Shown here in pieces: positions 43,909-53,465 of a stretch of 64,000 bases of DNA (the first letter of the stretch is position 1; each line of letters opens with the position of its first letter). The notes under the pieces were generated by a model. That model was not told the origin of the DNA. It searched no databases and was given only the letters and a program-made list of their open reading frames with translations. The DNA comes from Streptomyces sp. PT12 (GTDB lineage Bacteria > Actinomycetota > Actinomycetes > Streptomycetales > Streptomycetaceae), in the NCBI RefSeq assembly GCF_003311645.1, contig NZ_QEST01000023.1, positions 62,001 to 126,000 on the forward strand, read 5' to 3'. The position numbers were made by a program, and so were the translations under genes.

Positions 43909-43981
43909 TCTCCGTTCCTCAGTTGGGCGCCGGACGTTCGCCCGGTTTCGGACAGGGACCTCTCGACGAACGCGCAACGTG
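43908..43981 (-). pseudogene. NB-ARC/TPR regulator C-terminal fragment
   Basis: The sequence matches 50148-50224, the last codons (FVERSLSETG) and downstream bases of the intact regulator gene, with two single-base indels. It abuts the GNAT fragment directly, so the two pieces are joined at an illegitimate junction. Confidence 0.85.
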
Positions 43982-44020
43982 GCCCTGTTCTCCCGAAGCC
44001 GCCGCGACGTGACAAGTAAC

Positions 44021-44686
44021 TCAGCGTGCCGTTAGGGCCTTGGCTTCTGGGCGAGGTTCAGGAACCTCGCTGCCGGTGAGGGCGGCGAAGTCGGCGCGGG
44101 CCTGTTCGACGGCTTCCGGGTACGCCGCTCGTTTCTCGTGCTCGGCGAGTGCCCGGTAGATGCTGGCGACGGAGGGGTTCTGGCCCTTGCGCTTGCCGGT
44201 GGGGATGATCAGGTCGGGCTGGATCTGCTCGACGGACTCGCCGAGCTCCCGACGCCGCAGCACGGTGTGCAGCGTGTCGTCGGTGATGACCGGCGGTCGG
44301 CCGCCGTGCTTGCCCTTGCGGGCCGCGGTGTCGAGCCCCTCCAGCGTCGACTCCCGGATGTTCTCCCGCTCGGTCTCCGCCGTCGCCGCCAAGAACGCGA
44401 AGAGGAGCTTCCCAGGCACGGTGGGGGCGTAGATGCCGGGTAGGGGCCCGGCGAGCATCTCCAGGACCAGGCAGTGGGCGGTGAGGTGGTTGGCGAGCGC
44501 GGTGAGCTCGGCGGCGTCGCGGCCGAGCCGCTTCATCTCGTACACCGTGAAGATGACCCGGCAGTGCGGGGCGTGTGCCTTGACCTCCCGCGCCATACCC
44601 TTCGGACAGGCGTGATGTTCGATGTCTTCGGCGTCCGACCGGTCGGTTGGGGAAGGCCGCTGAGCCCGGATTTTCGCACCATGCAA
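44021..44686 (-). pseudogene. Serine recombinase (resolvase/invertase) lacking its catalytic N-terminus
   Basis: The open frame of 221 codons contains the C-terminal two thirds of an actinobacterial resolvase: VIFTVYEMKRLGRDAAELTA, LPGIYAPTVPGKLLFAFLAA, ETERENIRESTLEGLDTAAR, the hinge KGKHGGRPPVITDD and HTH NPSVASIYRAL. The first ~60 residues of the family, with the catalytic Ser in xGYxRVSxxxQ, are replaced by unrelated sequence (MHGAKIRAQRPSPTDRSD). It cannot catalyse recombination. Confidence 0.8.
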
Positions 44687-45317
<631 letters not shown>

Positions 45318-45341
45318 GTTGTGGTGCCGCGGTGTCGGATC

Positions 45342-45420
45342 AACCGCCCGGTTGAGGGCGGTTGGTCACAGGGCCTGGCATGCGAAGGGGGAGGGATCCG
45401 GAGCCGGGTCCCTCCCCTTT
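45342..45420. terminator. Two hairpins between convergent cstR and rhodanese genes
   Basis: AACCGCCC/GGGCGGTT with a 6-base loop (45342-45363) is a perfect 8-bp stem. AAGGGGGAGGGATCC and GGGTCCCTCCCCTTT (45385-45420) form a second long stem ending in TTT. Together they would stop transcription from both sides. Confidence 0.75.
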
Positions 45421-45430
45421 GTGGTGCGGT

Positions 45431-46006
45431 TCAGCGGTTACGCAGTGCGGCCAGCGTGTTGTCGAGGTCGGCGGCGCGGGGGCGGTTGTGGGGGAGCTTG
45501 GCGAGCATGGCAGCCATGCCGCAGGTGTTGGTCAGGGCGGAGAAGATCAGACCGCCCGCGATGCCGGCGGAGACGAGCTGGAAGGCGGGGTGGACGACGA
45601 GTCCGAGCAGCAGGCCGAGCAGCACGATCGTTCCTGCGGTGAGCCGTACCTGCCGCTCCATGCCCCAGGTGGCACGGGAGGCGCCCTGGGGGCGGTGGAG
45701 CTCGTGGCCGTCGGCCGCCCAGGCGCTGGTGCCTCCCGACAGGGTGACGGCGGTGATGCCGTTCTCCGCGAGGATCTTGCAGGCGTTCTCGGAGCGGGCG
45801 CCCGAGGCGCAGACGACCAGGACGTCACCGCGGTCGGTGGCGTGCCGGATGTCGGGCAGCGCGCGCTGGATCTGGTCGAGGGGGATGTTGAGCGCGCCGG
45901 GGAGATGGCCGCCGGCGTATTCGCCCGGGGTACGCACGTCGATGACGGTCAGTTCGTGCAGGCGGGTGCGCGCCTCGTCGGTGGTGAGGGCCGTGGGTGT
46001 GGTCAT
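45431..46006 (-). CDS. Membrane-anchored rhodanese (sulfurtransferase with DUF2892)
   Basis: A 191-residue protein. The rhodanese domain ([20 protein letters not shown], active loop LVVCASGARSENA with catalytic Cys) is followed by two hydrophobic helices (TAGTIVLLGLLLGLVVHP, SAGIAGGLIFSALTNTCGMA), the DUF2892 part. It moves sulfane sulfur at the membrane. ATG 46006 is preferred over the one four codons earlier for spacing from AAGGA. It is the last gene of the island's minus-strand genes. Confidence 0.87.
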   Translation of the reverse strand: MTTPTALTTDEARTRLHELTVIDVRTPGEYAGGHLPGALNIPLDQIQRALPDIRHATDRGDVLVVCASGARSENACKILAENGITAVTLSGGTSAWAADGHELHRPQGASRATWGMERQVRLTAGTIVLLGLLLGLVVHPAFQLVSAGIAGGLIFSALTNTCGMAAMLAKLPHNRPRAADLDNTLAALRNR

Positions 46007-46143
46007 GGCAGATGTCATCCTTGTGTGTCGGAGTGTGGTGGAGCTTGATCTGACGGGAGCCGGGCTGAAGGCGGTGCTGGGATGCGCGGCCGGCTGGAGA
46101 AGCTCTCCCGGTCCCTGTCCTGAGCCGGTGGCGGCCCTCGTTT

Positions 46144-46887
46144 TCAGACGATCACGTCAACGAGCATGAAGGCCGCCACTGCCAGCAGGACACCGGCGAA
46201 GATCTTCTGAAGAGTGGTGCCGGGGATCTTCGTCATGAGCCGTTTGCCGTCCCAGGCGCCGAGGATCGCGGCTCCGGTGAAGGGGCCGATGATCTCCCAG
46301 TGGAGCCCGCCACCGGTGCCGGTGCGAGCGGCGAGCGCGGCGAGTGAGTTCACTGTGATGACGAGCAGGCTGGTGCCCACTGCCCGCCGCATGGCCAGTC
46401 CCAGGACGCTCACCAGGGCGGGCACGGCGAGGAATCCCCCACCGACCCCCAGAAAGCCCGTCACGGCGCCAAGTCCGGCACCGGCACCGGCCGCCTTGCC
46501 GGGATGGATCCGGTCCGGCGGCTCGGACGCGGACGGCCGCAGCATACGCAGGGCCGCCAGCGCGGCGATGACCGCGAACGCCGCCGTCAGCACCGCTTCG
46601 GGCAGGAGCCCGGCGACAGCGCCGGCGAGGAAGGCGGGGACGACGCCCGCCGCGGCGAACAGCGCCCCTGTCTTCCATGCCACGTTCCCGTCGCGGGTGT
46701 GGGCGTACAGGGCGGTGGCGGAGGTGGCGGTGACGATGATCAGGCTGGCGGTGGTGGCGGCGGCCGGGGTGAAGCCGAGCAGGTAGATCAGCGCCGGTAC
46801 GGCAAGGACGCTGCCACCGCCGCCGAGGGCTCCGAGGGCGAGACCGATGACGGCCCCGGCGATGAGGGCGAGAACGAGTACGGTCAC
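46144..46887 (-). CDS. TauE/SafE family sulfite exporter
   Basis: A 247-residue membrane protein with about eight helices: GAVIGLALGALGGGGSVLAV, PAAATTASLIIVTATSATAL, VTGFLGVGGGFLAVPALVSV and AVGTSLLVITVNSLAAL are the duplicated TauE motifs. GTG 46887 overlaps the stop of the preceding rhodanese (GTGA), so the two are coupled. It would export the sulfite formed by the persulfide dioxygenase. Confidence 0.88.
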   Translation of the reverse strand: MTVLVLALIAGAVIGLALGALGGGGSVLAVPALIYLLGFTPAAATTASLIIVTATSATALYAHTRDGNVAWKTGALFAAAGVVPAFLAGAVAGLLPEAVLTAAFAVIAALAALRMLRPSASEPPDRIHPGKAAGAGAGLGAVTGFLGVGGGFLAVPALVSVLGLAMRRAVGTSLLVITVNSLAALAARTGTGGGLHWEIIGPFTGAAILGAWDGKRLMTKIPGTTLQKIFAGVLLAVAAFMLVDVIV

Positions 46888-47249
46888 GCTATCCGGCCGC
46901 TGTTCCCGCGTTCGTCGACGACCGGGTGCCCGGCGGCGGCCCACGCGTTCATGCCGCCCTCAACGTCCACCGCCTGCGCTCCGCGCTCGGTGAGGAGCTT
47001 CGCGGCCTGCTGGGAGCGGTGTCCGCTGCGGCAGATCACCACCAGCGGACGGCCCTGCGTCTCGGCGGGCAGGGCGGCGCCGGCGACCAGTTTCGTCAGC
47101 GGTAGGTGGACGGCGCCCGGGGCGTGGCCCGCCGTCCATTCGGGCTTCTCACGGACGTCCAGCAGGACAGCGTCAGGCTGATCGCCACTGGTACGGCTGC
47201 GTGCCTCGTCGACCGTGACATGGGGCCCGTTTCGGCGAAAGAGGGACAT
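46884..47249 (-). CDS. Single-domain rhodanese
   Basis: A 121-residue sulfurtransferase: VLLDVREKPEWTAGHAPGAV, active loop VVICRSGHRSQQAA (catalytic Cys in CRSGHR), and VDVEGGMNAWAAAGHPVV. It starts 37 bases after the dioxygenase gene and overlaps the exporter gene. An AAGGA site precedes ATG 47249. Confidence 0.88.
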   Translation of the reverse strand: MSLFRRNGPHVTVDEARSRTSGDQPDAVLLDVREKPEWTAGHAPGAVHLPLTKLVAGAALPAETQGRPLVVICRSGHRSQQAAKLLTERGAQAVDVEGGMNAWAAAGHPVVDERGNSGRIA

Positions 47250-47285
47250 CACATGCTTCCTTCCTTGCGGGGAGAACGGTCGAAA

Positions 47286-48650
47286 TCAGCCGGAGGCCAG
47301 GGACAGCCCGGCATCCGCCGCCGCGTCGAAGCCGTCGTCGATGGCGACCACGGCGCGGCCGGCGGCATCCAGCAGGGAGGCGGCGATCGCCGCGCGCATC
47401 CCACCGGCGCAGTGCACCCACACCGTCCCGTCCGGCACCTCGCCGATACGGCCGTGCAGCTCGTGGATCGGGATGTGGACCGAGCCGTCGATGAAGCCGC
47501 CCGCGCGCTCCGAGTCCCGGCGCACGTCCAGGACGACCACCTTGTCGCCGCGCTCACGGACATCGGCGAGATCGGCGAAGCGGGCACGCGGGAAGGAAGC
47601 GAGCTGCTCGCCCTCGCGGATCCAGCCGACCGGGTCGCCGGTGGTGGCGGCGGCCGGGCGGTCGATGCCCACCCGCGCCAGCTCCCGCTGCGCGTGGCTG
47701 ATCTGCTCCGGGGTGTCGGCGAGCAGGGTAACGGGCTTGCCCCACGGGATCAGCCAGGCCAGGTAGGTGGCGAGCTTGCCCTCGCCCTCGAAGTTGAACG
47801 ACCCGGCCACGTGCCCCTCGGCGAAGGCCACGCGGCTGCGCAGGTCCACCACCCACTCACCCGCGGCCAGCCGCGAGGCGATCTCCTCGGCGTCCGCACG
47901 CCCCGGCGGGATGAGGTCGACCGGTGCGGGGCCCGCGGCGTTGGCCGGGCCCATGTGCGCGTAGTAGGCGGGCACGTCCTCCAGCCCGGCAAGCATCTGG
48001 GCGACGAAGGTGTCCACGTCCAAGGTCAGCGCGTCGTTGGTCTCGCGCTCCTTGCCGATCGTCGTCGCGTCCCCCTCGGCCTGGGAGGAGGAACAGAAGC
48101 TGCCGAACCCGTGGGTGGGCAGCACCGGCACCTCGTCATCCAGCTCGTCGGCCAGGCGGTGGGCGGAGGCGTGCTGGGCGCGGGCCAGCTGCTCGGTCAG
48201 CCTTGGTTCGACCAGGTCCGGCCGGCCCACGGAGCCGATCAGCAGGGACCCGCCGGTGAACGCCGCCACACGCCGCCCGTCCTCTTCCAGCACGTAGGAG
48301 GTGTGGTGCGGGGTGTGCCCCGGGGTGGCGATCGCGCGCAGCACCAGGCCCTCGTCCACCGTCACCGTGTCGCCGTCGGTGACGGCGGTGCGGGCGAAGG
48401 CCACGTGCGCCGCGGCCGGCACCAGGTACTGGGCGCCAGTGACGCGGGCCAGCTCCAGGCCGCCGGTGACGTAGTCGTTGTGCACATGGGTCTCGGCCAC
48501 GAAAGCGATGCGCACACCGCGGTGGGCCGCTGCGGCGATGACGTGGTCGATGTCGCGCGGCGGGTCGATGACCACCGCGGCATTGGTTCCGCCAGCCAGG
48601 TAGCTGCGGTTGCCCAGGCCCTCGAACTCCAGGGTGTCAACGAAGAACAC
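47286..48650 (-). CDS. cstB: Persulfide dioxygenase-rhodanese fusion (CstB/ETHE1-like)
   Basis: A 454-residue enzyme. Residues 1-~235 form an ETHE1-type metallo-beta-lactamase domain: ETHVHNDYVTGG (metal HxHxD), ATPGHTPHHTSY, FTGGSLLIGSVGRPDL, and LPTHGFGSFC. A degenerate rhodanese without active Cys follows (VVDLRSRVAFAEGHVAGSFN), then an active one (VVVLDVRRDSERAGGFIDGS, loop VWVHCAGGMRAA). This is the CstB arrangement, which oxidises persulfides to sulfite/thiosulfate. GTG 48650 has GAGGGAG nine bases upstream, and two operators precede it. Confidence 0.9.
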   Translation of the reverse strand: MFFVDTLEFEGLGNRSYLAGGTNAAVVIDPPRDIDHVIAAAAHRGVRIAFVAETHVHNDYVTGGLELARVTGAQYLVPAAAHVAFARTAVTDGDTVTVDEGLVLRAIATPGHTPHHTSYVLEEDGRRVAAFTGGSLLIGSVGRPDLVEPRLTEQLARAQHASAHRLADELDDEVPVLPTHGFGSFCSSSQAEGDATTIGKERETNDALTLDVDTFVAQMLAGLEDVPAYYAHMGPANAAGPAPVDLIPPGRADAEEIASRLAAGEWVVDLRSRVAFAEGHVAGSFNFEGEGKLATYLAWLIPWGKPVTLLADTPEQISHAQRELARVGIDRPAAATTGDPVGWIREGEQLASFPRARFADLADVRERGDKVVVLDVRRDSERAGGFIDGSVHIPIHELHGRIGEVPDGTVWVHCAGGMRAAIAASLLDAAGRAVVAIDDGFDAAADAGLSLASG

Positions 48651-48675
48651 GACTCACAACTCCCTCTCGAACGGT

Positions 48676-48728
48676 GTACCCTGGGGGGTATCGGACACTC
48701 ACTCTAACAGCTATACCCAGGGGGGTAT
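48676..48728. promoter_or_regulatory. Two CstR-type operators upstream of cstB
   Basis: GTACCCTGGGGGGTAT (48676-48691) and ATACCCAGGGGGGTAT (48713-48728) share the pattern of the site at 45002 upstream of the repressor gene. Their starts are 37 bp apart and they lie 26-78 bases before the GTG. They would bring the rhodanese-exporter operon under the same thiol-sensing repressor. Confidence 0.82.
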
Positions 48729-48830
48729 TCCGTGGATGGAAGGCACCCCGCTCAAGGCGTCACCTGACGTCCTTCGGGTACCCGATGGGGTCCAGAGGGA
48801 TCAGCCGTTCCGCATGATCCGGGAGTGTCC

Positions 48831-49125
48831 GGATCCCGCGCTGCGGCATCTGCGGCCGGGGACGCTGATGGCCTGGTGGGCGGTGGACCCGGGCGGCGCG
48901 CGAGGGGCGGGCGAGGGGCGGGCGTGGGTGCGGCGGGACTGCCTGTGGCCGGATCTGGTGCGGTACTACGAGGAGCAGGGGTTCACGCTGTTCCACGAGG
49001 TGGAACGGGACGCGTATCGGTTGTTCATGCTGGGCCGCCGTGCGGAGCGGGTCGAGACGCTGCCGGAGTCGTTCAGGGCAGGGGCACCAGGCCCCGGTGG
49101 GCGGCCCAGGCTTCCGTCGCCGTGA
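48831..49125 (+). pseudogene. GNAT acetyltransferase C-terminal half
   Basis: DPALRHLRPGTLMAWWAVD, GRAWVRRDCLWPDLVRYYEE, QGFTLFHEVERDAYRLFMLG match residues from about 93 to the end of the intact GNAT at 54270-54818, with high DNA identity from GGATCC onward. No start or acetyl-CoA-binding first half is present. It overlaps the convergent kinase gene by 53 bases. Its N-terminal counterpart is at 43847. Confidence 0.85.
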
Positions 49126-49876
49126 GCATGGCTTGGCGCGCGGCCATCTCAGGTTTGCGCTCGACCATCTCGTGCCGCATGCGGAGGTACGCGGCGGCGA
49201 AGGCGTCGATGGCCTCGGGGTCCGCATCGCGCCAGGCCGCGCAGCCGTTCACCCAGCTCTCGGCGCCAGCGGGCGTGTGTCCTGAGGCGATGAGCTGAAC
49301 GACGAGCATGGCCGGGTCGATGAACCCGGCGCCCCGGGTCGGCCACCCCCAGTCGAGCGCCCTGATCCCGTTTGCCTCGATCAGCAGGTTGTACGGGTTG
49401 AGATCCGCGTGGAGCAACGTGTCACCGCGGAACAGTTCGCGTGCGGACTCCCGCGTCACGAATCGGTCCCATCGGGTCTCCGTCCAGGTCAGGGCGGGCT
49501 CGGGGAGGGGCACCTGGCCGATTTTGTCGACGAGTTCGACGACGGCCGACAGGTCGGGGGAGTCCGGGCCGAAGTCGGGCGTTCTGCCGTCCACGACTTC
49601 GAGGCCGAGCGCGATCCACGCGTCGTCGCCCGCGTCCCAGTGCAGCGTGGGTGCGAGGGAGGCGAGGAACGGGGTGATCAGCCGCTCGCGATTGATGGAG
49701 GCGCACCGCCACCCCTCGTTGCGCATGGCCTTGACGAAGAACGGCCCCTTCTCACACGTGACCACCCCCGCGAAATCCGTCCAGCCAACGGTCTCGGCGG
49801 GACGGACCCCGGCAATGTCCCCGGTGTACGGGCGAATGAGCTCTCGAAACGGCAACGTCGTCGGGTCGTCGGTCAT
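49073..49876 (-). CDS. Aminoglycoside-phosphotransferase-like kinase (copy 2)
   Basis: A 267-residue protein with a truncated protein-kinase-like fold. FFVKAMRNEG holds the ATP-binding Lys. The catalytic loop is LLHADLNPYNLLIE and the metal Asp in ALDWGWPTRGAGFIDPAML. N-terminal PFRELIRPYTG and C-terminal TEAWAAHRGLVPLP match the other copy at 52662. Start at 49876 is supported by the shared N-terminus. Substrate unknown; it may phosphorylate a small molecule or a peptide made by the locus. Confidence 0.82.
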   Translation of the reverse strand: MTDDPTTLPFRELIRPYTGDIAGVRPAETVGWTDFAGVVTCEKGPFFVKAMRNEGWRCASINRERLITPFLASLAPTLHWDAGDDAWIALGLEVVDGRTPDFGPDSPDLSAVVELVDKIGQVPLPEPALTWTETRWDRFVTRESARELFRGDTLLHADLNPYNLLIEANGIRALDWGWPTRGAGFIDPAMLVVQLIASGHTPAGAESWVNGCAAWRDADPEAIDAFAAAYLRMRHEMVERKPEMAARQAMLTATEAWAAHRGLVPLP

Positions 49877-50159
49877 GGCACTCACCACGCCCATGGTCTC
49901 GCACACCCCGCCCCCTCGACGCGCTCAGGCCGTAGTTCCGGGGTCGGCTTCGTGTTCCCAGGCTCTGGCTGCCGCGAGGTTGGGGGCCGTTCCGGTGGGT
50001 GTGTAGGTGAAGCCGCGGAGGACGTCCATCGGTGGACGCCGCCGCTTTTCGAATGGCGCCAGCGGGGCGTTGGGATCGGCGTGTGGAACGGCCCGCGATG
50101 GCTGGTTCGGCGGCCCGGGTCGGCGATGCTTGCCCATGGGTCCCGATGGTCTCCGTTCC
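49877..50159. other. Gap between kinase copy 2 and NB-ARC regulator
   Basis: A short minus-strand ORF (50029-49925; MDVLRGFTYTPTGTAPNLAA, ending DPGTTA) has no ribosome site and is probably a gene relic. The right end matches the junk junction at 43908. I see no supported gene. Confidence 0.45.
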
Positions 50160-52556
50160 TCAGCTGGGCGCCGGACGTTCGCCGGTTTCGGACAGGGACC
50201 TCTCGACGAACGCGCGCAACGTGACCGCCTTCGGATGGTGGAACTCCGCGAGCAACGGCAGCGCCTCCCGCCAGGCGGCGCGCGCCTTCTCGTTCTCGCC
50301 GAGCGCGTTCAACACGGACGCCAGATGATGAAGCCCAACAGCGGTCTGCCATTCATCGCCGATGGCACGGAACGTGGCAATAGCCTGCCGGTGGAAATGA
50401 ACGGCCTCGTCCTCACGCCCCAACTCCGCGTACACCGTCCCCGCCGCATCCAACGCCTCGGCCTCGCGCCCACGGTCCCCGATGCGTCGATGGATGACCG
50501 CCGACCTCTGGAACGACACCAGCGCCTCGTCGAGTTGACCGCTGGCCTGCTGAACTCGCCCATGGCGGATCAGAACCCAAGCCTCCAACACCGCATAGCC
50601 TATGCTCCGAGCGATCTCTAACGCGGTGGAGGACGCGCGTTGCGCCTCCTCCAATCGTCCCGACTCCAGGTAGGCCAGGGAAAGGTCCGCGAGATCGTTT
50701 CCGTGGCTGTAGGTGTTTCCCGCTTGGCGGGCCTCCTCCGCCGCCCCACGCAGCAACGCGATCGCCTCATCCGCGAGCCCCAGCCCGAGGAGAGCTGTGC
50801 CCAGATTGGACCGAGCGATACGAGCGCCTTCGGCGTAGCCGATCTCTTCGCACAGGCTCACGCTGTCCTGGAAACCGAGCCTGGCCTCATCGAACCTGTG
50901 GCTGTCCAGGTGAACGAGCCCAAGGAGATTGAGAACGAATGCCTCGGCCTCGCGGTCCCCCAGGCGACGGAGCAGCGGCAGGGCACCCCGATGATGCGCG
51001 ATCGCCTCGTCACGCCTGTGGGATTGGCGACACCCCATGCCCAGGAGGACAAGGAGCAGCGCCTCGCCCCGTAGCTCATTGCTCCGGCGGGCGGCTTCAA
51101 GACCGAGGCACCCCGCCTCGAACAAGTCCTCCAGCTGGCTCAGCGTCGTATAGGCGGGCATCAGCACCGCGGGAAGTTGCCAGGCGATGAGGGCACGTCC
51201 CGACTCGGACGCGACGCGTACCGAAGCGAGCAGATTCTTCCGCTCCGCCGCGAACCACTCCGTTCCCTCGCTGAGTTCGGCGAAATGGAGAGGCCGCGCC
51301 GACGCGTTCCGTTCCTCGGGCGGTATGCGCCAGATCCACTGGCGTCCGAGCACTTCAGCGAGCGCGTCCGCCGTGTGGAGGTACCAGTCGAGAACGCGGC
51401 CCAGCGCCGCGCGGCGGGCCTCCTCCGTGTCCAATTGCGTGGTCTGGTCGATCGCGTACGCCCGCAGCAGGTCGTGGAACTGGTAGCGGTCGGACGCCGT
51501 TTGCGCGAGCAGGTGCGCGCCCACCAGCACATCGAGTTGGCGTCGTGTGGGCCCGGGCGGCAGACCAGCTATCGCCGCTGCCGCGTGCAGCGAGAACTCC
51601 GGCGTCGGGTGCAGGCCAAGCAACCGGAAGAGGCGGGCGGCCTCGGCCGGGAGCGCCCGGTACGACCAGGCGAACACCGTCCGCACCGCGTCCGCCTCCT
51701 CGTCGTCCTCGGACGACAGCGCGTCCCACAGCGAGGACTCGTCGCGGAGGTCGTCGATCAACGCGCCCAGCGGAACGCGCGGCCGGGCGGCGGCGCGTTC
51801 GGCCGCGACGCGCAGGGCGAGGGGGAGGCGCGCGCACAGGCGGGCCAGCTCGGCGATGTCCTGGGCCTCGTCCGCCCGGTATCCGGCAGTCGTCCCGCGT
51901 AACAGTTCCAACGCGGCCGGTTCGTCGAACACATCCAGCGTCAGCCTTTGCGCCCCGTCCCTCGCGACCAGCCCTGACAACCTGCTGCGGCTCGTGATCA
52001 GTGTCAGGCACTGACCGGCGCCCGGCAGCAACGGCCGCACCTGCCCCACGGTGGCCGCGTTGTCCAGGACCACCAGCACGCGCCGGTCGGCCAGCAGGCT
52101 GCGGAACGCGGCGGCCCTGGCATCGAGATCGAGAGGGATCGCCTTGGGAGGCATGCCCAACGCCTCAAGGAAACCCTCCAGGGCGCGGGCGGGGCTGATC
52201 GGCGCGCCGGGGTCGTAGCCGCGCAGGTTGACATAGAGCTGCCCGTCAGGGAAACGGGCCCGCGCCCGGTGTGCCCAGTGAACGGCCAGCGAGGTCTTGC
52301 CCACTCCGGCCGTCCCCGCGATCACACAGACACGCGCAGACCCGCTCTCGTCATCCGCGAGCAGCTGGTCGAGCCGGTCCAGGTCGGCCGTGCGATTCAC
52401 GAACCCGTGGACGTCTCCAGGGAGTTGGCGTGGCGTGAGTGCTGAACGTTCCTCGCCCATGTGGAAGTGCACGCCCCCAACGAAGTCTCGCCCCTGAAGG
52501 ACGTTCTGGGCCGCCCCCGAGAACGCCGATCTCGTCGTCCCCTCGCCCTGGTCCAC
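50160..52556 (-). CDS. NB-ARC ATPase / TPR regulator
   Basis: A 798-residue STAND-type protein. A short N-terminal stretch ends in VGGVHFHMGE, followed by an NB-ARC module: P-loop VIAGTAGVGKTSLAVHWAHR, Walker B VLVVLDNAA, sensor LITSRSRLSGL, and LARLCARLPLALRVAAERAA. About 11 TPR-like helical pairs (LLGMGCRQSHRRDEAIAHHR, NLGTALLGLGLADEAI, LDAAGTVYAELGREDEAV) fill the C-terminus. There is no DNA-binding domain, unlike SARP regulators. GTG 52556 is chosen because GGGAGG lies seven bases upstream. Such proteins act as oligomerising switches in regulation or defence. Confidence 0.85.
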   Translation of the reverse strand: MDQGEGTTRSAFSGAAQNVLQGRDFVGGVHFHMGEERSALTPRQLPGDVHGFVNRTADLDRLDQLLADDESGSARVCVIAGTAGVGKTSLAVHWAHRARARFPDGQLYVNLRGYDPGAPISPARALEGFLEALGMPPKAIPLDLDARAAAFRSLLADRRVLVVLDNAATVGQVRPLLPGAGQCLTLITSRSRLSGLVARDGAQRLTLDVFDEPAALELLRGTTAGYRADEAQDIAELARLCARLPLALRVAAERAAARPRVPLGALIDDLRDESSLWDALSSEDDEEADAVRTVFAWSYRALPAEAARLFRLLGLHPTPEFSLHAAAAIAGLPPGPTRRQLDVLVGAHLLAQTASDRYQFHDLLRAYAIDQTTQLDTEEARRAALGRVLDWYLHTADALAEVLGRQWIWRIPPEERNASARPLHFAELSEGTEWFAAERKNLLASVRVASESGRALIAWQLPAVLMPAYTTLSQLEDLFEAGCLGLEAARRSNELRGEALLLVLLGMGCRQSHRRDEAIAHHRGALPLLRRLGDREAEAFVLNLLGLVHLDSHRFDEARLGFQDSVSLCEEIGYAEGARIARSNLGTALLGLGLADEAIALLRGAAEEARQAGNTYSHGNDLADLSLAYLESGRLEEAQRASSTALEIARSIGYAVLEAWVLIRHGRVQQASGQLDEALVSFQRSAVIHRRIGDRGREAEALDAAGTVYAELGREDEAVHFHRQAIATFRAIGDEWQTAVGLHHLASVLNALGENEKARAAWREALPLLAEFHHPKAVTLRAFVERSLSETGERPAPS

Positions 52557-52661
52557 CCCAACGCCTCCCGAACGCCGCAGAGTTACGGCCCGGTCACAGT
52601 ATCCGGCACCCGTCAAGACGGCCGAGGCCCACTTCCGGGCGGGCAGCTGCTTCGAGGGCGT

Positions 52662-53465
52662 TCAGAACGGTGTGAGGCGGCGGTGAGCGGCCCACGCTTC
52701 CGAGGCGTCGGCCATGGCGGCGAGCCAGGGTTGGTCGGGCTTGCGCAGGGCTCGGTGGCGGTGCATGCGGGTGTGGGCGATAACGAAGGCGTCGATGGCT
52801 TCGGGGTCGGCGCTGGTCCAGGCCGGACACTTGGCCGCCCATGCCTCGGCGTTCTCGGGGGTGTGTTCGGCGGCGATGAGCTGATGCACCAGTACGGCGG
52901 GGTCGATGAACGCGGCCCCGCGCGTGGGCCAGGACCAGTCGACGAGCCAGGAACGCTGGTCGTCAATGAGGAAGTTGCTGGGGTTGATGTCCACATGGAG
53001 GAACGCGTTCCCGCGGAACAGCGCGGGCGCGCCGCGGTCGGCCCACCAGTCCCAGCGGGTTTCGGTCCAGTCCTCGGCGATGTCGGGGAGTTCGAGCTCA
53101 CCCACGCGGTTGATGAGGTCGACGACCACCGGCACGTCCGGCGAGTCGGGCGCGAAGTCCGTTTCCCGGCCGTTCACGCACTCGAATCCGAGCACGATCC
53201 ACTCGTCGTCCTCGGCGGACCACACCAGCGCCGGGGCGAGGGACCGGACAAACGGATTGATGTCCCTCTCCCGCAACATCTGATCACGCCGCCCACCGGG
53301 CCTGTTCTTCATGCCCTTGACGAAGAAACGGCCGAGTTCCCCGGTCACCACGGCCGTCAGGTCCGTGGTGAACGCTCTTTCGATCAGCTGGATTTCGGCC
53401 ACGGCCCCAACGCGGGGACGGATCAGCTCCCGGAATGCGAGGTCGGGTTCGCTTGCGGTGGACAC
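52662..53465 (-). CDS. Aminoglycoside-phosphotransferase-like kinase (copy 1)
   Basis: A 267-residue kinase-like protein. FFVKGMKNR carries the Lys, FLHVDINPSNFLIDD the catalytic Asp and Asn, LVDWSWPTRGAAFIDPAVL the metal Asp. GTG 53465 directly abuts the stop codon of the radical SAM gene (TAA then GTG) and has AGGAGA six bases upstream, so the two were co-translated. A C-terminal fragment of the same gene is at 43692. Copy 2 at 49073 is a paralogue. Confidence 0.83.
   Translation of the reverse strand: MSTASEPDLAFRELIRPRVGAVAEIQLIERAFTTDLTAVVTGELGRFFVKGMKNRPGGRRDQMLRERDINPFVRSLAPALVWSAEDDEWIVLGFECVNGRETDFAPDSPDVPVVVDLINRVGELELPDIAEDWTETRWDWWADRGAPALFRGNAFLHVDINPSNFLIDDQRSWLVDWSWPTRGAAFIDPAVLVHQLIAAEHTPENAEAWAAKCPAWTSADPEAIDAFVIAHTRMHRHRALRKPDQPWLAAMADASEAWAAHRRLTPF

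Noticed and set aside
44021-44686. Functional serine recombinase
   Set aside because: The N-terminal catalytic domain with the active Ser is absent, so it was recorded as a truncated gene.
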